A stretch of DNA of 64,000 nucleotides from an uncultured Bacteroidota bacterium (GTDB lineage Bacteria; Bacteroidota; Bacteroidia; B-17B0; Aurantibacillaceae), in contig CALMVZ010000011.1 in NCBI GenBank assembly GCA_937873155.1, positions 124,001 to 188,000 of the forward strand. Direction: 5' to 3'. Position 1 is the stretch's first letter; each line of letters opens with the position of its first letter. Positions 1-10,149 of the stretch are shown one piece after another. The translations under genes were made by a program, and so were the position numbers. Under the pieces are notes generated by a model. That model was not told where the DNA came from and searched no databases. It was given only the letters and a program-made list of their open reading frames with translations.

Positions 1-1
1 T

Positions 2-1900
2 TGCGGAAGCGACGAACACGGGGTTCCTATTACCATAAAAGCAAAAAAGGAAGGTATCACACCCCAGCAGGTGGTAGATAAATACCATAAAATAATGGGA
101 GATGCCTTTAAAGAATTCGGGATCTCTTTCGATATTTATTCCCGTACTTCAAGTAAAGTTCATCACCAAACCGCTTCCGACTTTTTTAAGACACTTTACA
201 ATAAAGGTTCGTTTACTGAACAAGTGACCGAACAATATTATGATGAGGAAGCGAAACAATTCTTAGCCGACCGTTATATCACAGGTGAATGTCCTAAGTG
301 CGGAAATCCTTCTGCATACGGCGATCAGTGTGAAAAATGCGGATCGAGTTTGAGTCCGACTGATCTTAAAAATCCAAAATCTGCTTTATCAGGAAATGTG
401 CCTGTATTGAAACAAACTAAGAACTGGTTCTTACCATTAGATAAATTACAACCGAAAATTGCGGAATACCTTGCGAAACATACAGATTGGAAAACGAATG
501 TCTACGGCCAGTGTAAAAGTTGGTTAGATAGCGGCGATGGATTACAGCCGCGCGCAATGACACGTGACCTGGATTGGGGGGTGCCTGTCCCGGTTGAAGG
601 TGCAGATGGAAAGGTATTGTACGTTTGGTTCGATGCGCCCATCGGTTATATCTCTGCGACAAAAGAATTATTGCCAAATGACTGGGAAAAATACTGGAAA
701 GATAAAGAAACGCGTTTGATCCATTTTATCGGAAAGGATAACATTGTTTTCCATTGCATCATTTTCCCGGCGATGTTAATGGAGCAAGGTGAATTCATTG
801 TGGCGGATAATGTTCCTGCGAATGAATTTTTGAATTTAGAAGGTGATAAAATTTCCACTTCACGTAATTGGGCAGTGTGGTTACATGAATATTTGATTGA
901 CTTTAAAGACAAGCAGGATATTTTACGCTATACACTTTGCGCAAATGCGCCTGAAACAAAAGACAACGATTTTACCTGGAAAGATTTCCAAACTAAAAAT
1001 AATAGTGAACTCGCTGATATCTTAGGGAATTTTATTAACCGTGTTATCGTTCTTACCAATAAGAATCATAACGGCCAGGTGCCTGAGGCGAGTGAATACA
1101 CGAAAGCCGATCTTCTGGTTCTGGAGGAAGTTGCTAAAGCGCCGGATAAAATTGCAGAAGCATTAGATAAATTCAAATTCCGCGAAGCTTTAGCAGAAAT
1201 GATGAATTTAGCCCGTATAGGCAACAAATATTTAGCGGAACAAGAGCCGTGGAAATTAATAAAGAGCGATGAGAAACGTGTCCGCACGATCATGAATATC
1301 TCATTGCAGATCTCAGCGAACCTTGCCATCGTTTGCGAGCCATTCATTCCGTTCACCAGCAAAAAATTGTTCAGTTTATTGAATTTAAGTCAGCTGAAAT
1401 GGAATTCTGCCCGTAATACCAATAACATTGCAGCCGGACATAAGATCAGTTCTGATTCAGGCATTCTCTTCACAAAAGTAGAAGATACAGATATTCAAAC
1501 ACAATTGGATAAATTGGAAAATGCTAAAAAACAGAACGCAAGTGAGAACGTAAGCCTGACTCCCGCTAAAGCCGAAACATCGTTTGATGATTTCAGTAAG
1601 ATGGATATCCGTACCGGAACCATTTTAGAAGCAGAACGCGTTCCGAAAACTGATAAATTATTAAAATTGAAAATTGATACCGGTATCGATAAACGTACAG
1701 TTGTGAGTGGTATTGCCGAATGGTATAAACCGGAAGATATCATCGGACAACAAGTTAGTATTTTGGTCAACCTTGCTCCCCGCAAGATCAAAGGAATCGA
1801 AAGCCAGGGCATGATCCTGATGGCTGAAAATTCACAAGGTGAACTGAGTTTTGTTTTACCAAGTAAACCAAATATGAATAATGGCTCTATCATTAAATAG
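2..1900 (+). CDS. metG: Methionyl-tRNA synthetase, 5'-truncated by window edge
   Basis: Charges initiator and elongator tRNA with methionine. The reading frame is open from base 2, so the N-terminus, including the HIGH motif, lies outside the window. The first visible residues, [10 protein letters not shown], belong to the Rossmann catalytic domain. A zinc knuckle follows (CPKCG...CEKCG, about bases 290-345). The signature loop reads KISTS at bases 848-862, where most bacteria have KMSKS; this variant is common in Bacteroidota enzymes. After the anticodon-binding helices comes a C-terminal Trbp111-like tRNA-binding OB fold ([14 protein letters not shown], from about base 1600). The stop overlaps the next gene by 20 bases. 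Identification is firm. Confidence 0.97.
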   Translation, partial: CGSDEHGVPITIKAKKEGITPQQVVDKYHKIMGDAFKEFGISFDIYSRTSSKVHHQTASDFFKTLYNKGSFTEQVTEQYYDEEAKQFLADRYITGECPKCGNPSAYGDQCEKCGSSLSPTDLKNPKSALSGNVPVLKQTKNWFLPLDKLQPKIAEYLAKHTDWKTNVYGQCKSWLDSGDGLQPRAMTRDLDWGVPVPVEGADGKVLYVWFDAPIGYISATKELLPNDWEKYWKDKETRLIHFIGKDNIVFHCIIFPAMLMEQGEFIVADNVPANEFLNLEGDKISTSRNWAVWLHEYLIDFKDKQDILRYTLCANAPETKDNDFTWKDFQTKNNSELADILGNFINRVIVLTNKNHNGQVPEASEYTKADLLVLEEVAKAPDKIAEALDKFKFREALAEMMNLARIGNKYLAEQEPWKLIKSDEKRVRTIMNISLQISANLAIVCEPFIPFTSKKLFSLLNLSQLKWNSARNTNNIAAGHKISSDSGILFTKVEDTDIQTQLDKLENAKKQNASENVSLTPAKAETSFDDFSKMDIRTGTILEAERVPKTDKLLKLKIDTGIDKRTVVSGIAEWYKPEDIIGQQVSILVNLAPRKIKGIESQGMILMAENSQGELSFVLPSKPNMNNGSIIK

Positions 1901-2708
1901 ATCTTTTTTACTTTTCTTTGTTTTTATTTCAGTTTGTGCGGTGTCACAGACCGGAAATAATGCGGATCATGTTTTTCGTCCGCAGGAATATAAAGACCAG
2001 AAGCAATTCGAGCACTTTATGAGAAGGAGAAATGCTATTGGAAAATGGCAGATCAATCAGTTAAAGACCGGCGCGCTGGTGGTCCGCCTTCATAATAATA
2101 AGAATTTAGTTGAGAGTTTAAAGAAAATGGGGAAAGCGGATCTTGCCGCACAAAAAGAATTAGAATTGATGGCAGTGAACAAGAATATTGTGATGGCGTT
2201 CACCAGGTTCTATAAATTTTCAAAGGTGTATTTCTTTTTCGCTGATCATAGCGACACATTGCTGAAAGGCGCACGCAGCGGTATTTTTTTAGATACCAAC
2301 CTGGTGATTGATCCTAAAATTGAAATGAAAGAAACTTTTTATTTATTGGCCGAACGGGACGTCGCTTACAATTCATCCATCGGGTTTGTGAAAGAAGATA
2401 CTGCAAGATTTGTAAAAGAAACAGGTAACGCCTCCAAAGAAGCGGCAATTGTTGTAAAAAACAAATATGGTCACCAATTAAAAGACCCTTTCCCGTTTTT
2501 CGTGTTAAATAAAAGTACAATAACGGGTACACCTGTGGTTAATGTAATGATCGGTGGAGTAATAGTACCGGTAACCCTTGAGAAAAAACAACGTTTAGAG
2601 AGGCATTATGCCTATGTGAGCAGCCTCAATAAGTCTTTTACTAAATTCTTTTTAGAAAATCAGGGATACGAGGCTACTGATCCGGATCTAAAGCCATTCC
2701 TGTATTAG
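1881..2708 (+). CDS. Hypothetical secreted protein
   Basis: 275 residues with an N-terminal signal peptide (about residues 7-24, ending near AVSQT). No T9SS tail, lipobox or known catalytic motif was seen. The mature part is mixed and basic, with a stretch [15 protein letters not shown] near residue 110 that looks like alternating strands. The ATG overlaps the end of metG by 20 bases in another frame, so translation is probably coupled. I do not recognise the family, and the function is open. The signal peptide and coherent length argue for a real gene. Confidence 0.75.
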   Translation: MALSLNRSFLLFFVFISVCAVSQTGNNADHVFRPQEYKDQKQFEHFMRRRNAIGKWQINQLKTGALVVRLHNNKNLVESLKKMGKADLAAQKELELMAVNKNIVMAFTRFYKFSKVYFFFADHSDTLLKGARSGIFLDTNLVIDPKIEMKETFYLLAERDVAYNSSIGFVKEDTARFVKETGNASKEAAIVVKNKYGHQLKDPFPFFVLNKSTITGTPVVNVMIGGVIVPVTLEKKQRLERHYAYVSSLNKSFTKFFLENQGYEATDPDLKPFLY

Positions 2709-2729
2709 GATTCCTGTTTTTTATCCTTA

Positions 2730-2761
2730 TTTGCGTTTTTAATCCGGTTTCTTTATCTTTA
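2730..2761 (+). promoter_or_regulatory. Possible promoter for the metalloprotease gene
   Basis: TTTG at 2730-2733 and TATCTTTA at 2754-2761 resemble the Bacteroidota -33 TTTG and -7 TAnnTTTG elements with about a 20-base spacer. The last base of the -7 box deviates. The start codon lies 23 bases further on. Confidence 0.35.
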
Positions 2762-2784
2762 TTTAGATAAAAATCTGACCCCCC

Positions 2785-5031
2785 ATGAAAAAATTATACG
2801 TTTTAGCGGCTTGCTGTTTTTTAAGCACAATTTCAAATGCTCAGAACAACGCAAAAGCATGGACACCGATCGCTGAGAACAAGATCACTCCGAAAGGACA
2901 TCGCGAGATCGTTCCTCAAAAATATTTAACCTACAACCTGGATCTTGCTGAATTGAAAACTCAGTTAGCAACAGCGCCATTAGATGCGATCGTTCCGATA
3001 AACGAATCTAATTGCATAATCCATTTACCAACCGCGAACGGAGAGATCCAGGCTTTCAAAGTTGTTGAAGCGCCGATCATGGAAAAACCATTAGCGGATG
3101 CGTATTCAAATATTAAAACCTATTCCATCCGTGGTATAGACGATATTTATGCTAATGGAAAAATAGATTATAATGAATTTGGTTTTCACGGAATGATCCG
3201 AAGCATACATGGTGATGTGTTCATCGATCCTTTCTGCCGGGGCAATGTGAATGATTATATTACTTACTACACACACGATTTCAAAAAAGATCCTTCGCAC
3301 ATGTTACCTGAAATTGGTGTACTTCAAAATCCGGAATACAAACAAAACCCGACTGTACAATCTCCACCCGCAACTTGTGTAGGCGCAAATCTCCGTACTT
3401 ACCGTTTAGCGGTTGCATGTACCGGTGAGTATGCTGTTGCCGCTACAGGTTTACCTGCTCCTACTGTTGCCCAAACTTTAGCGAAGATCGTTACTACTGT
3501 GAATCGTGTTGATGGTGTTTATGAAACAGATGTTGCCGTAAGATTAGTGTTAGTAGCTACCCAAACCAATGTTGTTTTTACATCAGCAGCTTCTGATCCG
3601 TTTACAGGAAATAATAATGCCGGTGTTCTCATTGGTGAAAGTCAAACAGTATGTAATGCAAATATCGGAAGTGCGAATTATGATATCGGGCACACCTTCA
3701 GTACAGGCGGCGGCGGGTTGGCACAATTAGGTTGTGTTTGCGGTTCAAGTAAAGCGCGAGGCATCACAGGAAGTTCAAATCCCGTTGGTGATCCTTACGA
3801 TATTGATTATGTAGCTCACGAAATGGGACATCAATTTGGCGGAAATCATACTTTCAATGCAGTAACCAGTTCTTGCAGCGGAAATCGTAATGCTGCCACA
3901 TCTGTTGAACCCGGAAGCGGAATTACAATTATGGCTTACGCAGGTATTTGCGGAACAACAAATAATTTAGCGCCTAACAGTATCGCTTATTTTCATGCGA
4001 TCAGTTATGATGAGATCGTGAATTTTACAAACTTAGGAGGCGGTAATTCATGTGCAGCTACCACAACTACAGGAAATAATCCTCCTGTTGTAACAGGTCC
4101 CGGAACATACAACGTTCCAAGATCAACTCCGTTCACACTAACCGGGTCCGCAACTGATCCTAATGGTGATCCTTTAACTTTTTCATGGGAAGAAACAGAT
4201 CCGGGAGCATCGGGTGCCAGTTGGAATTCAGGCGCAAAACCTTATTTTATGACTTACACACCTACTCCTTCCCCGTCACGCACATTCCCTAAATTAAGTG
4301 TGATCTTATCCGGAAATTTAACCGGAACAAAAGGAGAATATTGTCCCGGCACTGCACAAACATTGAACTTCCGTTTAACTGCGCGCGATAATAAAATGGG
4401 CGGCGGAGGCGTTTGTTATGTGAACCAACCGGTGATTATAGCAAACTCAGGCCCGTTTGATATCACGTATCCAAACACAACAGGTATCACCTGGGCTGCT
4501 GGTTCTGCACAAACAATCACATGGAATGTGAATGGTACAGACCTTAGCCCGGTGTCTTGCGGAACAGTTGATGTTATGATCTCTTACGACGGAGGAAATA
4601 CTTTCACCACCTTAATGGCCGGGGTAGCAAACTCAGGAACATTGAACATAACGGTTCCTACACCTACTGCAACAATAAATACTTGTCGTATCAAAGTATT
4701 ATGTCCAAGCAATATTTTCTTTGACATCAACAATGCGAATTTTACGATCTCAACTTCAACAGGCATCAATCAATTGTCAGCTAACAATACACTTGGCTTA
4801 TCCGTTTCTCCTAATCCGTTTAACGAAAGCATTGTAATTAATGCAGCTAATATCAGTGATGAAGCAACGTTGACTATTACAGATGTTTTAGGAAAAGTGA
4901 TCAGATCCGAAACGATAACGGGAAGTTCGCTTAGTAAAGAATACAATTTAAGCGCTTATCATTCGGGGATTTATTTTGTGACCCTTAAAACCAAAGACCA
5001 TCAATCGGTAGCGAGGATCATTAAGCAGTAA
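2785..5031 (+). CDS. Secreted reprolysin-like (M12B-type) zinc metalloprotease with T9SS tail
   Basis: 748 residues. The signal peptide covers about residues 1-20 (ends SNAQ) and a propeptide-like region runs to about residue 190. The metzincin catalytic domain carries HEMGHQFGGNH at residues 345-355: three zinc histidines, with E346 as general base. A Met-turn (ITIMAYAG) follows. Two beta-sandwich domains come next; one has PKD-like features (ATDPNGDPLTFSWEETDP). The last 80 residues form a T9SS type A sorting domain (VSPNPF...GIYFVTLK). It is therefore probably released or anchored outside the cell and degrades proteins. The substrate is unknown. A rho-independent terminator follows directly, so the gene is probably monocistronic. 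Confidence 0.93.
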   Translation: MKKLYVLAACCFLSTISNAQNNAKAWTPIAENKITPKGHREIVPQKYLTYNLDLAELKTQLATAPLDAIVPINESNCIIHLPTANGEIQAFKVVEAPIMEKPLADAYSNIKTYSIRGIDDIYANGKIDYNEFGFHGMIRSIHGDVFIDPFCRGNVNDYITYYTHDFKKDPSHMLPEIGVLQNPEYKQNPTVQSPPATCVGANLRTYRLAVACTGEYAVAATGLPAPTVAQTLAKIVTTVNRVDGVYETDVAVRLVLVATQTNVVFTSAASDPFTGNNNAGVLIGESQTVCNANIGSANYDIGHTFSTGGGGLAQLGCVCGSSKARGITGSSNPVGDPYDIDYVAHEMGHQFGGNHTFNAVTSSCSGNRNAATSVEPGSGITIMAYAGICGTTNNLAPNSIAYFHAISYDEIVNFTNLGGGNSCAATTTTGNNPPVVTGPGTYNVPRSTPFTLTGSATDPNGDPLTFSWEETDPGASGASWNSGAKPYFMTYTPTPSPSRTFPKLSVILSGNLTGTKGEYCPGTAQTLNFRLTARDNKMGGGGVCYVNQPVIIANSGPFDITYPNTTGITWAAGSAQTITWNVNGTDLSPVSCGTVDVMISYDGGNTFTTLMAGVANSGTLNITVPTPTATINTCRIKVLCPSNIFFDINNANFTISTSTGINQLSANNTLGLSVSPNPFNESIVINAANISDEATLTITDVLGKVIRSETITGSSLSKEYNLSAYHSGIYFVTLKTKDHQSVARIIKQ

Positions 5032-5056
5032 TTATTTTACACTTCAAGAACTTTTT

Positions 5057-5088
5057 AAAACCCTTCAGATACCCGGAGGGTTTTTTGT
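5057..5088 (+). terminator. Rho-independent terminator after the metalloprotease
   Basis: AAAACCCT (5057-5064) pairs with AGGGTTTT (5077-5084), extended by a C-G and a G-U pair, and is followed by a T run. Confidence 0.85.
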
Positions 5089-5136
5089 TTACATAAAGTT
5101 CAAATAATTTAATCTTATGGTAACGTGGCTTAAATA

Positions 5137-5164
5137 TTGAATTCCTTCATCTTTAGTAGTTTTG
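5137..5164 (+). promoter_or_regulatory. Bacteroidota-type promoter for the 74-residue protein
   Basis: TTG at 5137-5139, a 17-base spacer, and a perfect TAnnTTTG box (TAGTTTTG, 5157-5164) lie 20 bases ahead of the ATG at 5184. This supports the small downstream gene. Confidence 0.6.
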
Positions 5165-5183
5165 AACGTAATACCATTTAAAC

Positions 5184-5408
5184 ATGAGATCAACAGACAT
5201 TCAGGATCTGATAAAACAGAAAAAATCAGGACAAAACATATTTTTTATGGATTGTCCGCAATGCAAACGTTTTTTTGGAACCGACAAAAGAGGTGTAGAA
5301 ACTTGTTCGATAGAATGTGATGCAGAGTATGCTCTTACAAATCTGCGATTACAAATTAACAGAAATGACCGCGTGACAATTCTGTCTTTATCTAAGCCTT
5401 ACATTTAA
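5184..5408 (+). CDS. Small zinc-ribbon-like protein
   Basis: 74 residues without signal peptide or membrane segment. Four cysteines are arranged as CPQC (residues 24-27) and CSIEC (about residues 41-45), a layout that suits a treble-clef or ribbon zinc site. The C-terminal third is basic and contains NRNDRVTIL. A good promoter sits upstream and a terminator isolates it from the protease gene, so it appears to be its own transcription unit. The family is not recognised; nucleic-acid or protein binding is only a guess from the cysteines. Confidence 0.6.
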   Translation: MRSTDIQDLIKQKKSGQNIFFMDCPQCKRFFGTDKRGVETCSIECDAEYALTNLRLQINRNDRVTILSLSKPYI

Positions 5409-5705
5409 CGGGCTTTAGCTTTTCTTTCTGCTTTTTAGTTTACACGCAACTCCGTTAGGAACCCGGCTGGTGTTAACACTATTTTAACTTCACTTAATGT
5501 TCCCGGGATCTTAGTAAGATTAAAGTCTTTTTTCGAATTAATCAAAACCCATGTTATAATTTTCTGAGAAAAGTAAATTATATACTTTGCTAAAGTAGCT
5601 TTCGTGTAACATTTAATTTACGCTCCGAATCGATTCTATAACACCTTCATCAAATTCAAATAAGACAGCCGTTACAACACATGACTTAATTTGTGAAAAA
5701 AATTC

Positions 5706-8615
5706 ATGAAAACAATCTCCGGGTACACGTTAGGCATTTCTATTTTCTTCTCGCTTTTCTTAAGCACAACTTTTCTAAGGTCTCAAAACCCCGGAATGGT
5801 GATCTCTGAACTTTTTATTAATCCTGCAAGCACCGATTCGTGTAAAGAATATGTAGAGCTATTGGTTACACAATACACTGATTTTTCTCTTACGCCATAT
5901 ACCGTAATTGTAACTAATAACGGCAGTGCTACAGCAAACGGTTGGATAAATGGCGGCGCTATAACTTACGCCTTCGCGATAACAAGCGGAACGGTTGCGG
6001 CAGGAAATGTTGTTTATGTAGGCGGCTCATGTATGGCGCCTGCAGGCGTTAAGATAAGAACCATTAATGTAAAAAATGCTGGCGGCGATGGAGGCATAGG
6101 AAATCCTGCAGCTGCTGGTGTATTTGGGAACGGCGGTGGTAATGCAGATGGTGTAGCGGTATTTAAAAGCAGTGTTGCTAATATTACCAGCAGTACAGTT
6201 CCAACTGATGTTGTTTTTTTCGGAACAGGCATTGGGTCGGCATCACTTACAACAACTACAGGTTATGAACTTCCGGTTAACGATCTATACTCAGGCGGAA
6301 AATTACAAGGATCAAGTTTTTTTACTTTTGACCCCGCATCCGATGATATTATTACCGCAACCGGTGTATACAATACGACAACAAATTCCTGGACAACACC
6401 AAGGACATTTTCGGTAACACTTGCTGCGGCACACACAGCTGCTTCTTCAGTATCTTTGACCACTTCTGCATCACCGGCTACAATTGCATTCTTAAGTAAT
6501 GATTCCACAGCTGCTGAATCTGCAGGAATAGCTAACATTTATGTGCGTTTAACTACGAGCAGTACTTTTTCAAGTTCTATTGATGTTACTGCCACAGCCT
6601 GGTCAAATGCAACTGCTTCAGATTATACTATAGCTGCTGCAACTGTAACTTTTGCAGCAGGAGCACCGGTGAACACAACAGCTCCTATTAATATTACCAT
6701 CAATAACGATGCGATCACTGAAAGTTCAGAATACATTATTTTAAAAATGACTTCTCCTGTTAATGCCAACATAGGTACCATTCAGCAAATGGCTTTTTAT
6801 ATTAAAGATGATGATAAAGTGATTCCTTCCCCATCCAATGCGCTTAGTTTGAATTTACTCACCAGTTTCTCTAATACAGTTTCAGGCAGCAACTCCGCTG
6901 AAATTGTTGTTCATGATCCTACCACACAACGTCTTTATATCGCAAACAGCTTAGGTGCCAAATTAGATATCGTAAATTTTATTAATCCATCGGCCCCTGT
7001 ACTTATAACCTCGATCCCCATGACAGCGTATGGTAACATTAATTGTGTGGCTGTTAAGAATGGAACTGTAGCATGCGCGATCGAAAATTTGAATCCACAG
7101 GATACAGGTAAAATTGTATTCTTTGATAAAGACGGGAACTTTTTAAAACAAGTAAAAGCCGGAGCCATGCCCGACATGATCACTTTTAATAATGCAGGCA
7201 CAAGAGTTATTACTGCTAATGAAGGTGAACCAAATGCTGCTTACACTAATGATCCTGAAGGATCGGTTACCATCGTAGATATTTCCGGAGGAATTGCAAG
7301 CCTAACTCAATCTAATGTTACTCAAATAACTTTTGGGGCATATAATGGTCAGGAATCCATTCTCCGTTCCCAGGGAATCCGCATTTACGGAGGGGCTTCT
7401 CCAACTTCTTCCAAAGATTTTGAGCCTGAATATGTGACAGTAGCAAAAGATGATTCGAAAGCCTGGGTAACCTTACAGGAAAATAATGCGATCGTTGAAA
7501 TAAACCTTTCCTCAAATACGATCACAAACATCCGCGCCTTAGGAACCAAAAACCACATGATGCTCAACAATGGCATGGATGCCTCAAACCTGACCAAAAA
7601 AATAAACATTGCAAACTTTCCTGTTAAAGGTTTCTTTTTGCCGGACGCGATCGCCAGCTATACAGTTGGAGGAATAAATTATTTAATTACCGCTAACGAA
7701 GGAGACACCAGGGCTTATGCCGGTTTTACAGAAGAGACGCGTGTTAAATCTTTGATACTTGATCCCGTGAAATTTCCAAACGCATCTGAATTAAAAAATG
7801 ATTACACTTTAGGAAGATTAACCGTTACAGATAAGAACGGAGATAACGAAATGGACGGCGACATTGATACTATCTATTCGATAGGGGCGCGTTCATTTTC
7901 AATTTGGAATGGTTTAACAGGACAATTGGTTTATGACAGCGGTGATGATATTGAACAAATAACAGCTTCTAATTCTTTTTCTGTTATGTTCAACGCAAGT
8001 AATGGCGGAAGTGCAACACCTAAAGACAGAAGTGATGATAAGGGTCCCGAAGCTGAAGGGATAGCGCTTGGGGAAATAAGCGGCAAAACTTATGCTTTTA
8101 TTGCGCTTGAGAGAATTGGCGGAGTAATGGTTTATGATGTAAGTAATCCGAATGCTCCCATTTACGTTACTTATGTTAATAACAGAAGTTTGGCAACTAA
8201 CGGTCCGGACAGAGGTGCAGAAGGGATCATATTCATTCCGCAGTCTGAAAGTCCTAACGGGCAACATATAGTTATTGCGGCCAATGAGATCAGCAGCACT
8301 TTGAGCATTTGGGGAATTCCGGGTTGCACCACTCCATTATCAAGTGTGCTGTCTGTAATGGGAGGAACAATTGGTTGCGCAAATACACCTACTTTATCCG
8401 TACCACTTAGTGCCGGGTTAAATTATCAGTGGAGCGTGAACAGTTCAACTATAACAGGAGCGACAAACAATACTTTATCTGTAACCGGGAGTGGTAATTA
8501 CATGGTTTCGATAACAGGCGGCACTAATTGTTCAACCAGTTCACTAACGCAAAGCATAACTATTGATCCTTCACCAACTCTTGCCATTACTTCAGGAACC
8601 GCTATTTGTATCTGA
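5706..8615 (+). CDS. Surface choice-of-anchor I / phosphoesterase-like protein, N-terminal part of a gene split by TGA
   Basis: 969 residues up to an in-frame TGA at 8613-8615. Signal peptide at residues 1-27. A lamin-tail-like beta domain follows (VISELFINPASTDSCKEYVEL). A Calx-beta-like domain (SNDSTAAESAGIANIYVRL) starts near residue 263. A long beta-propeller-like region of the choice-of-anchor I type then runs from about residue 375 to 870 (TANEGEPNAAYTNDPEGSV; DRSDDKGPEAEGI). Relatives are often annotated as alkaline phosphatases, but I see no proof of activity here. Ig-like repeats begin near residue 880. The frame is open beyond the stop and continues to a T9SS tail at 9698, so the unbroken product would have been 1330 residues. 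As it stands this half lacks the export tail. Confidence 0.85.
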   Translation: MKTISGYTLGISIFFSLFLSTTFLRSQNPGMVISELFINPASTDSCKEYVELLVTQYTDFSLTPYTVIVTNNGSATANGWINGGAITYAFAITSGTVAAGNVVYVGGSCMAPAGVKIRTINVKNAGGDGGIGNPAAAGVFGNGGGNADGVAVFKSSVANITSSTVPTDVVFFGTGIGSASLTTTTGYELPVNDLYSGGKLQGSSFFTFDPASDDIITATGVYNTTTNSWTTPRTFSVTLAAAHTAASSVSLTTSASPATIAFLSNDSTAAESAGIANIYVRLTTSSTFSSSIDVTATAWSNATASDYTIAAATVTFAAGAPVNTTAPINITINNDAITESSEYIILKMTSPVNANIGTIQQMAFYIKDDDKVIPSPSNALSLNLLTSFSNTVSGSNSAEIVVHDPTTQRLYIANSLGAKLDIVNFINPSAPVLITSIPMTAYGNINCVAVKNGTVACAIENLNPQDTGKIVFFDKDGNFLKQVKAGAMPDMITFNNAGTRVITANEGEPNAAYTNDPEGSVTIVDISGGIASLTQSNVTQITFGAYNGQESILRSQGIRIYGGASPTSSKDFEPEYVTVAKDDSKAWVTLQENNAIVEINLSSNTITNIRALGTKNHMMLNNGMDASNLTKKINIANFPVKGFFLPDAIASYTVGGINYLITANEGDTRAYAGFTEETRVKSLILDPVKFPNASELKNDYTLGRLTVTDKNGDNEMDGDIDTIYSIGARSFSIWNGLTGQLVYDSGDDIEQITASNSFSVMFNASNGGSATPKDRSDDKGPEAEGIALGEISGKTYAFIALERIGGVMVYDVSNPNAPIYVTYVNNRSLATNGPDRGAEGIIFIPQSESPNGQHIVIAANEISSTLSIWGIPGCTTPLSSVLSVMGGTIGCANTPTLSVPLSAGLNYQWSVNSSTITGATNNTLSVTGSGNYMVSITGGTNCSTSSLTQSITIDPSPTLAITSGTAICI

Positions 8616-8633
8616 GAAACCGCAACGCTTAGT

Positions 8634-9698
8634 GTGTCCGGCGCGTCAACTTACACATGGAATACAAGTGCTACAACAAACAGCATTACAGTTTCGCCAA
8701 CCATAACCACAACCTACTCTGTTGCGGGAACAGGAACAAACACCTGCGAAAGTTCCGCGACTTTTACATTAATCGCGAATTCAAACCCAACGGTTTCTAT
8801 AAGTCCATCTTCCCCTACTTTATGTGCAATGCAAACCGCAACATTGACAACAAGCGGTGCATCAACCTATAGCTGGAGTACAGGCGCAACCACAACAAGC
8901 ATTACAATATCACCTTCTGTAGCTACAGTTTACACAGTCATGGGAACAGATGCCAACAATTGCAGCAGCACCAATTCGGTGATGATAAACATAAATCCGA
9001 ACCCTACTGTAACAGCTGTGGCTTCAAGCAATGCAATTTGCGCGGGACAAAATGCTACATTAAGTGTAAGTGGTGCTAATACTTATTCATGGAGTATAGC
9101 TTCATCAACTGCAACTTCATTAGTAGTTTCACCGGGCGCAAACACAACATACACCGTTACCGGAACCGACCTCAATAATTGTAAGAATACCAGTGTTGTA
9201 GGCGTCACCGTGAATCCAATACCTTCTTTAAATATATCTTCTTCTAATAGTTTAATATGTGTTGGGCAAACAGCCAGTTTAACTGTTACCGGAGCCTCGA
9301 CATACTCATGGAACACTTCGGCAACAACTTCTGTTATTGCTGTTTCGCCAAGTGTGACAACTACCTATTCAGTTACAGGAACTGACCTTAACAATTGTTC
9401 TAACCTGACACTGATAACACAAAATGTTTCGGCATGTACAAGTATCCGGGAAACAGCTTTATCAAAGGCGATAAAAGTATATCCGAATCCGGCCGGCGAT
9501 CTGGTGATCATTTCATCTGGCTTTGATGCTGAGATGCACTTCGACATAACAAATGCTCTGGGTGAAACAGTTTACACCAAAATGAAATTATCGAAAGGTG
9601 AAACAACCATTGATATCTCTGATTTCAAGAAAGGAATTTATTTTATAAACTCATATTCGGATGGGGAAAGAGCAAATACCATCCTTATTGTTCAGTAG
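8634..9698 (+). CDS. C-terminal part of the split surface protein: Ig-like repeats plus T9SS tail
   Basis: This is the same reading frame as the preceding piece. Coding really resumes at 8616, right after the TGA, and the GTG at 8634 is only the first possible start codon. There are four repeats of about 80 residues with the pattern C.GQ.ATL..SGA.TYSW followed by TGTD.NNC. The final 75 residues are a T9SS type A sorting domain (KVYPNPAGD...KGIYFINSY). It has no signal peptide of its own and cannot be secreted if translated alone. It is best treated as the stranded 3' end of a pseudogene, or as one gene if the TGA is a sequencing error. Confidence 0.7.
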   Translation: MSGASTYTWNTSATTNSITVSPTITTTYSVAGTGTNTCESSATFTLIANSNPTVSISPSSPTLCAMQTATLTTSGASTYSWSTGATTTSITISPSVATVYTVMGTDANNCSSTNSVMININPNPTVTAVASSNAICAGQNATLSVSGANTYSWSIASSTATSLVVSPGANTTYTVTGTDLNNCKNTSVVGVTVNPIPSLNISSSNSLICVGQTASLTVTGASTYSWNTSATTSVIAVSPSVTTTYSVTGTDLNNCSNLTLITQNVSACTSIRETALSKAIKVYPNPAGDLVIISSGFDAEMHFDITNALGETVYTKMKLSKGETTIDISDFKKGIYFINSYSDGERANTILIVQ

Positions 9699-9711
9699 TT
9701 ATAGTTAAGGA

Positions 9712-9745
9712 GGGGCAGGTTTGGTTTATCCTGCCCCATTTTATT
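9712..9745 (+). terminator. Rho-independent terminator after the split surface gene
   Basis: GGGGCAGG (9712-9719) pairs perfectly with CCTGCCCC (9730-9737), followed by ATTTTATT. Confidence 0.85.
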
Positions 9746-9757
9746 AAAAGAATTATC

Positions 9758-9907
9758 ATGAAAAGAATCGACGAGAATACTTTATCTAATACCTTATTAG
9801 TATGCCTGCTAACCTTAATTTTTTTAGCGAGCCTTACCTATAAGAAAAGAACCGATTCACGCATTAAAACTAATATGCCGGCACGCGCTGTTCACAGCAC
9901 ACATTAA
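9758..9907 (+). CDS. Possible 49-residue single-span membrane protein
   Basis: The ATG at 9758 opens a frame with a polar N-terminus, one hydrophobic stretch (LLVCLLTLIFLASL, residues 13-26) and a basic tail (YKKRTDSRIK), the layout of a small N-out or N-in membrane peptide. It starts 13 bases after a terminator, and I see no clear promoter. No family is recognised. It may be chance. Confidence 0.35.
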   Translation: MKRIDENTLSNTLLVCLLTLIFLASLTYKKRTDSRIKTNMPARAVHSTH

Positions 9908-10115
9908 CGCTTAGTTTGCTTAAGGTTATTATAATGTTAGCCCTTTTTTGATCACTATACACTTTCCGTAGCCCGCAATTTTTTTTCATCTTAAATATTA
10001 TCTTATTCATCGCTGCTAAAGCAGTGAACTTCGAGCTTTAAACGAAAAACTGAAATTGAACAATGATCATGCCCACATTTAACATTGCCTTTCACTGGTT
10101 GTAATACTCGCCAAA

Positions 10116-10123
10116 TACCTTTG
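10116..10123 (+). promoter_or_regulatory. -7 box for the histidine kinase gene
   Basis: TACCTTTG matches TAnnTTTG exactly and lies 26 bases before the ATG at 10150. TTG at 10099-10101 is a poorly spaced -33 candidate. Confidence 0.5.
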
Positions 10124-10149
10124 CTACATAGCAATTATAAAACAAGCAT

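Noticed and set aside
5473-5500. TTAAC pair with 11-bp spacing upstream of the split surface phosphoesterase-like gene
   Set aside because: The third site is off by one base and no TTTG lies 18 bp after any of the sites, so it does not meet the geometry of the five accepted arrays.
8613-8615. Genetic-code change (TGA read as glycine or tryptophan)
   Set aside because: Many genes here end in TGA without read-through, and no other gene has an internal TGA, so recoding is not supported.
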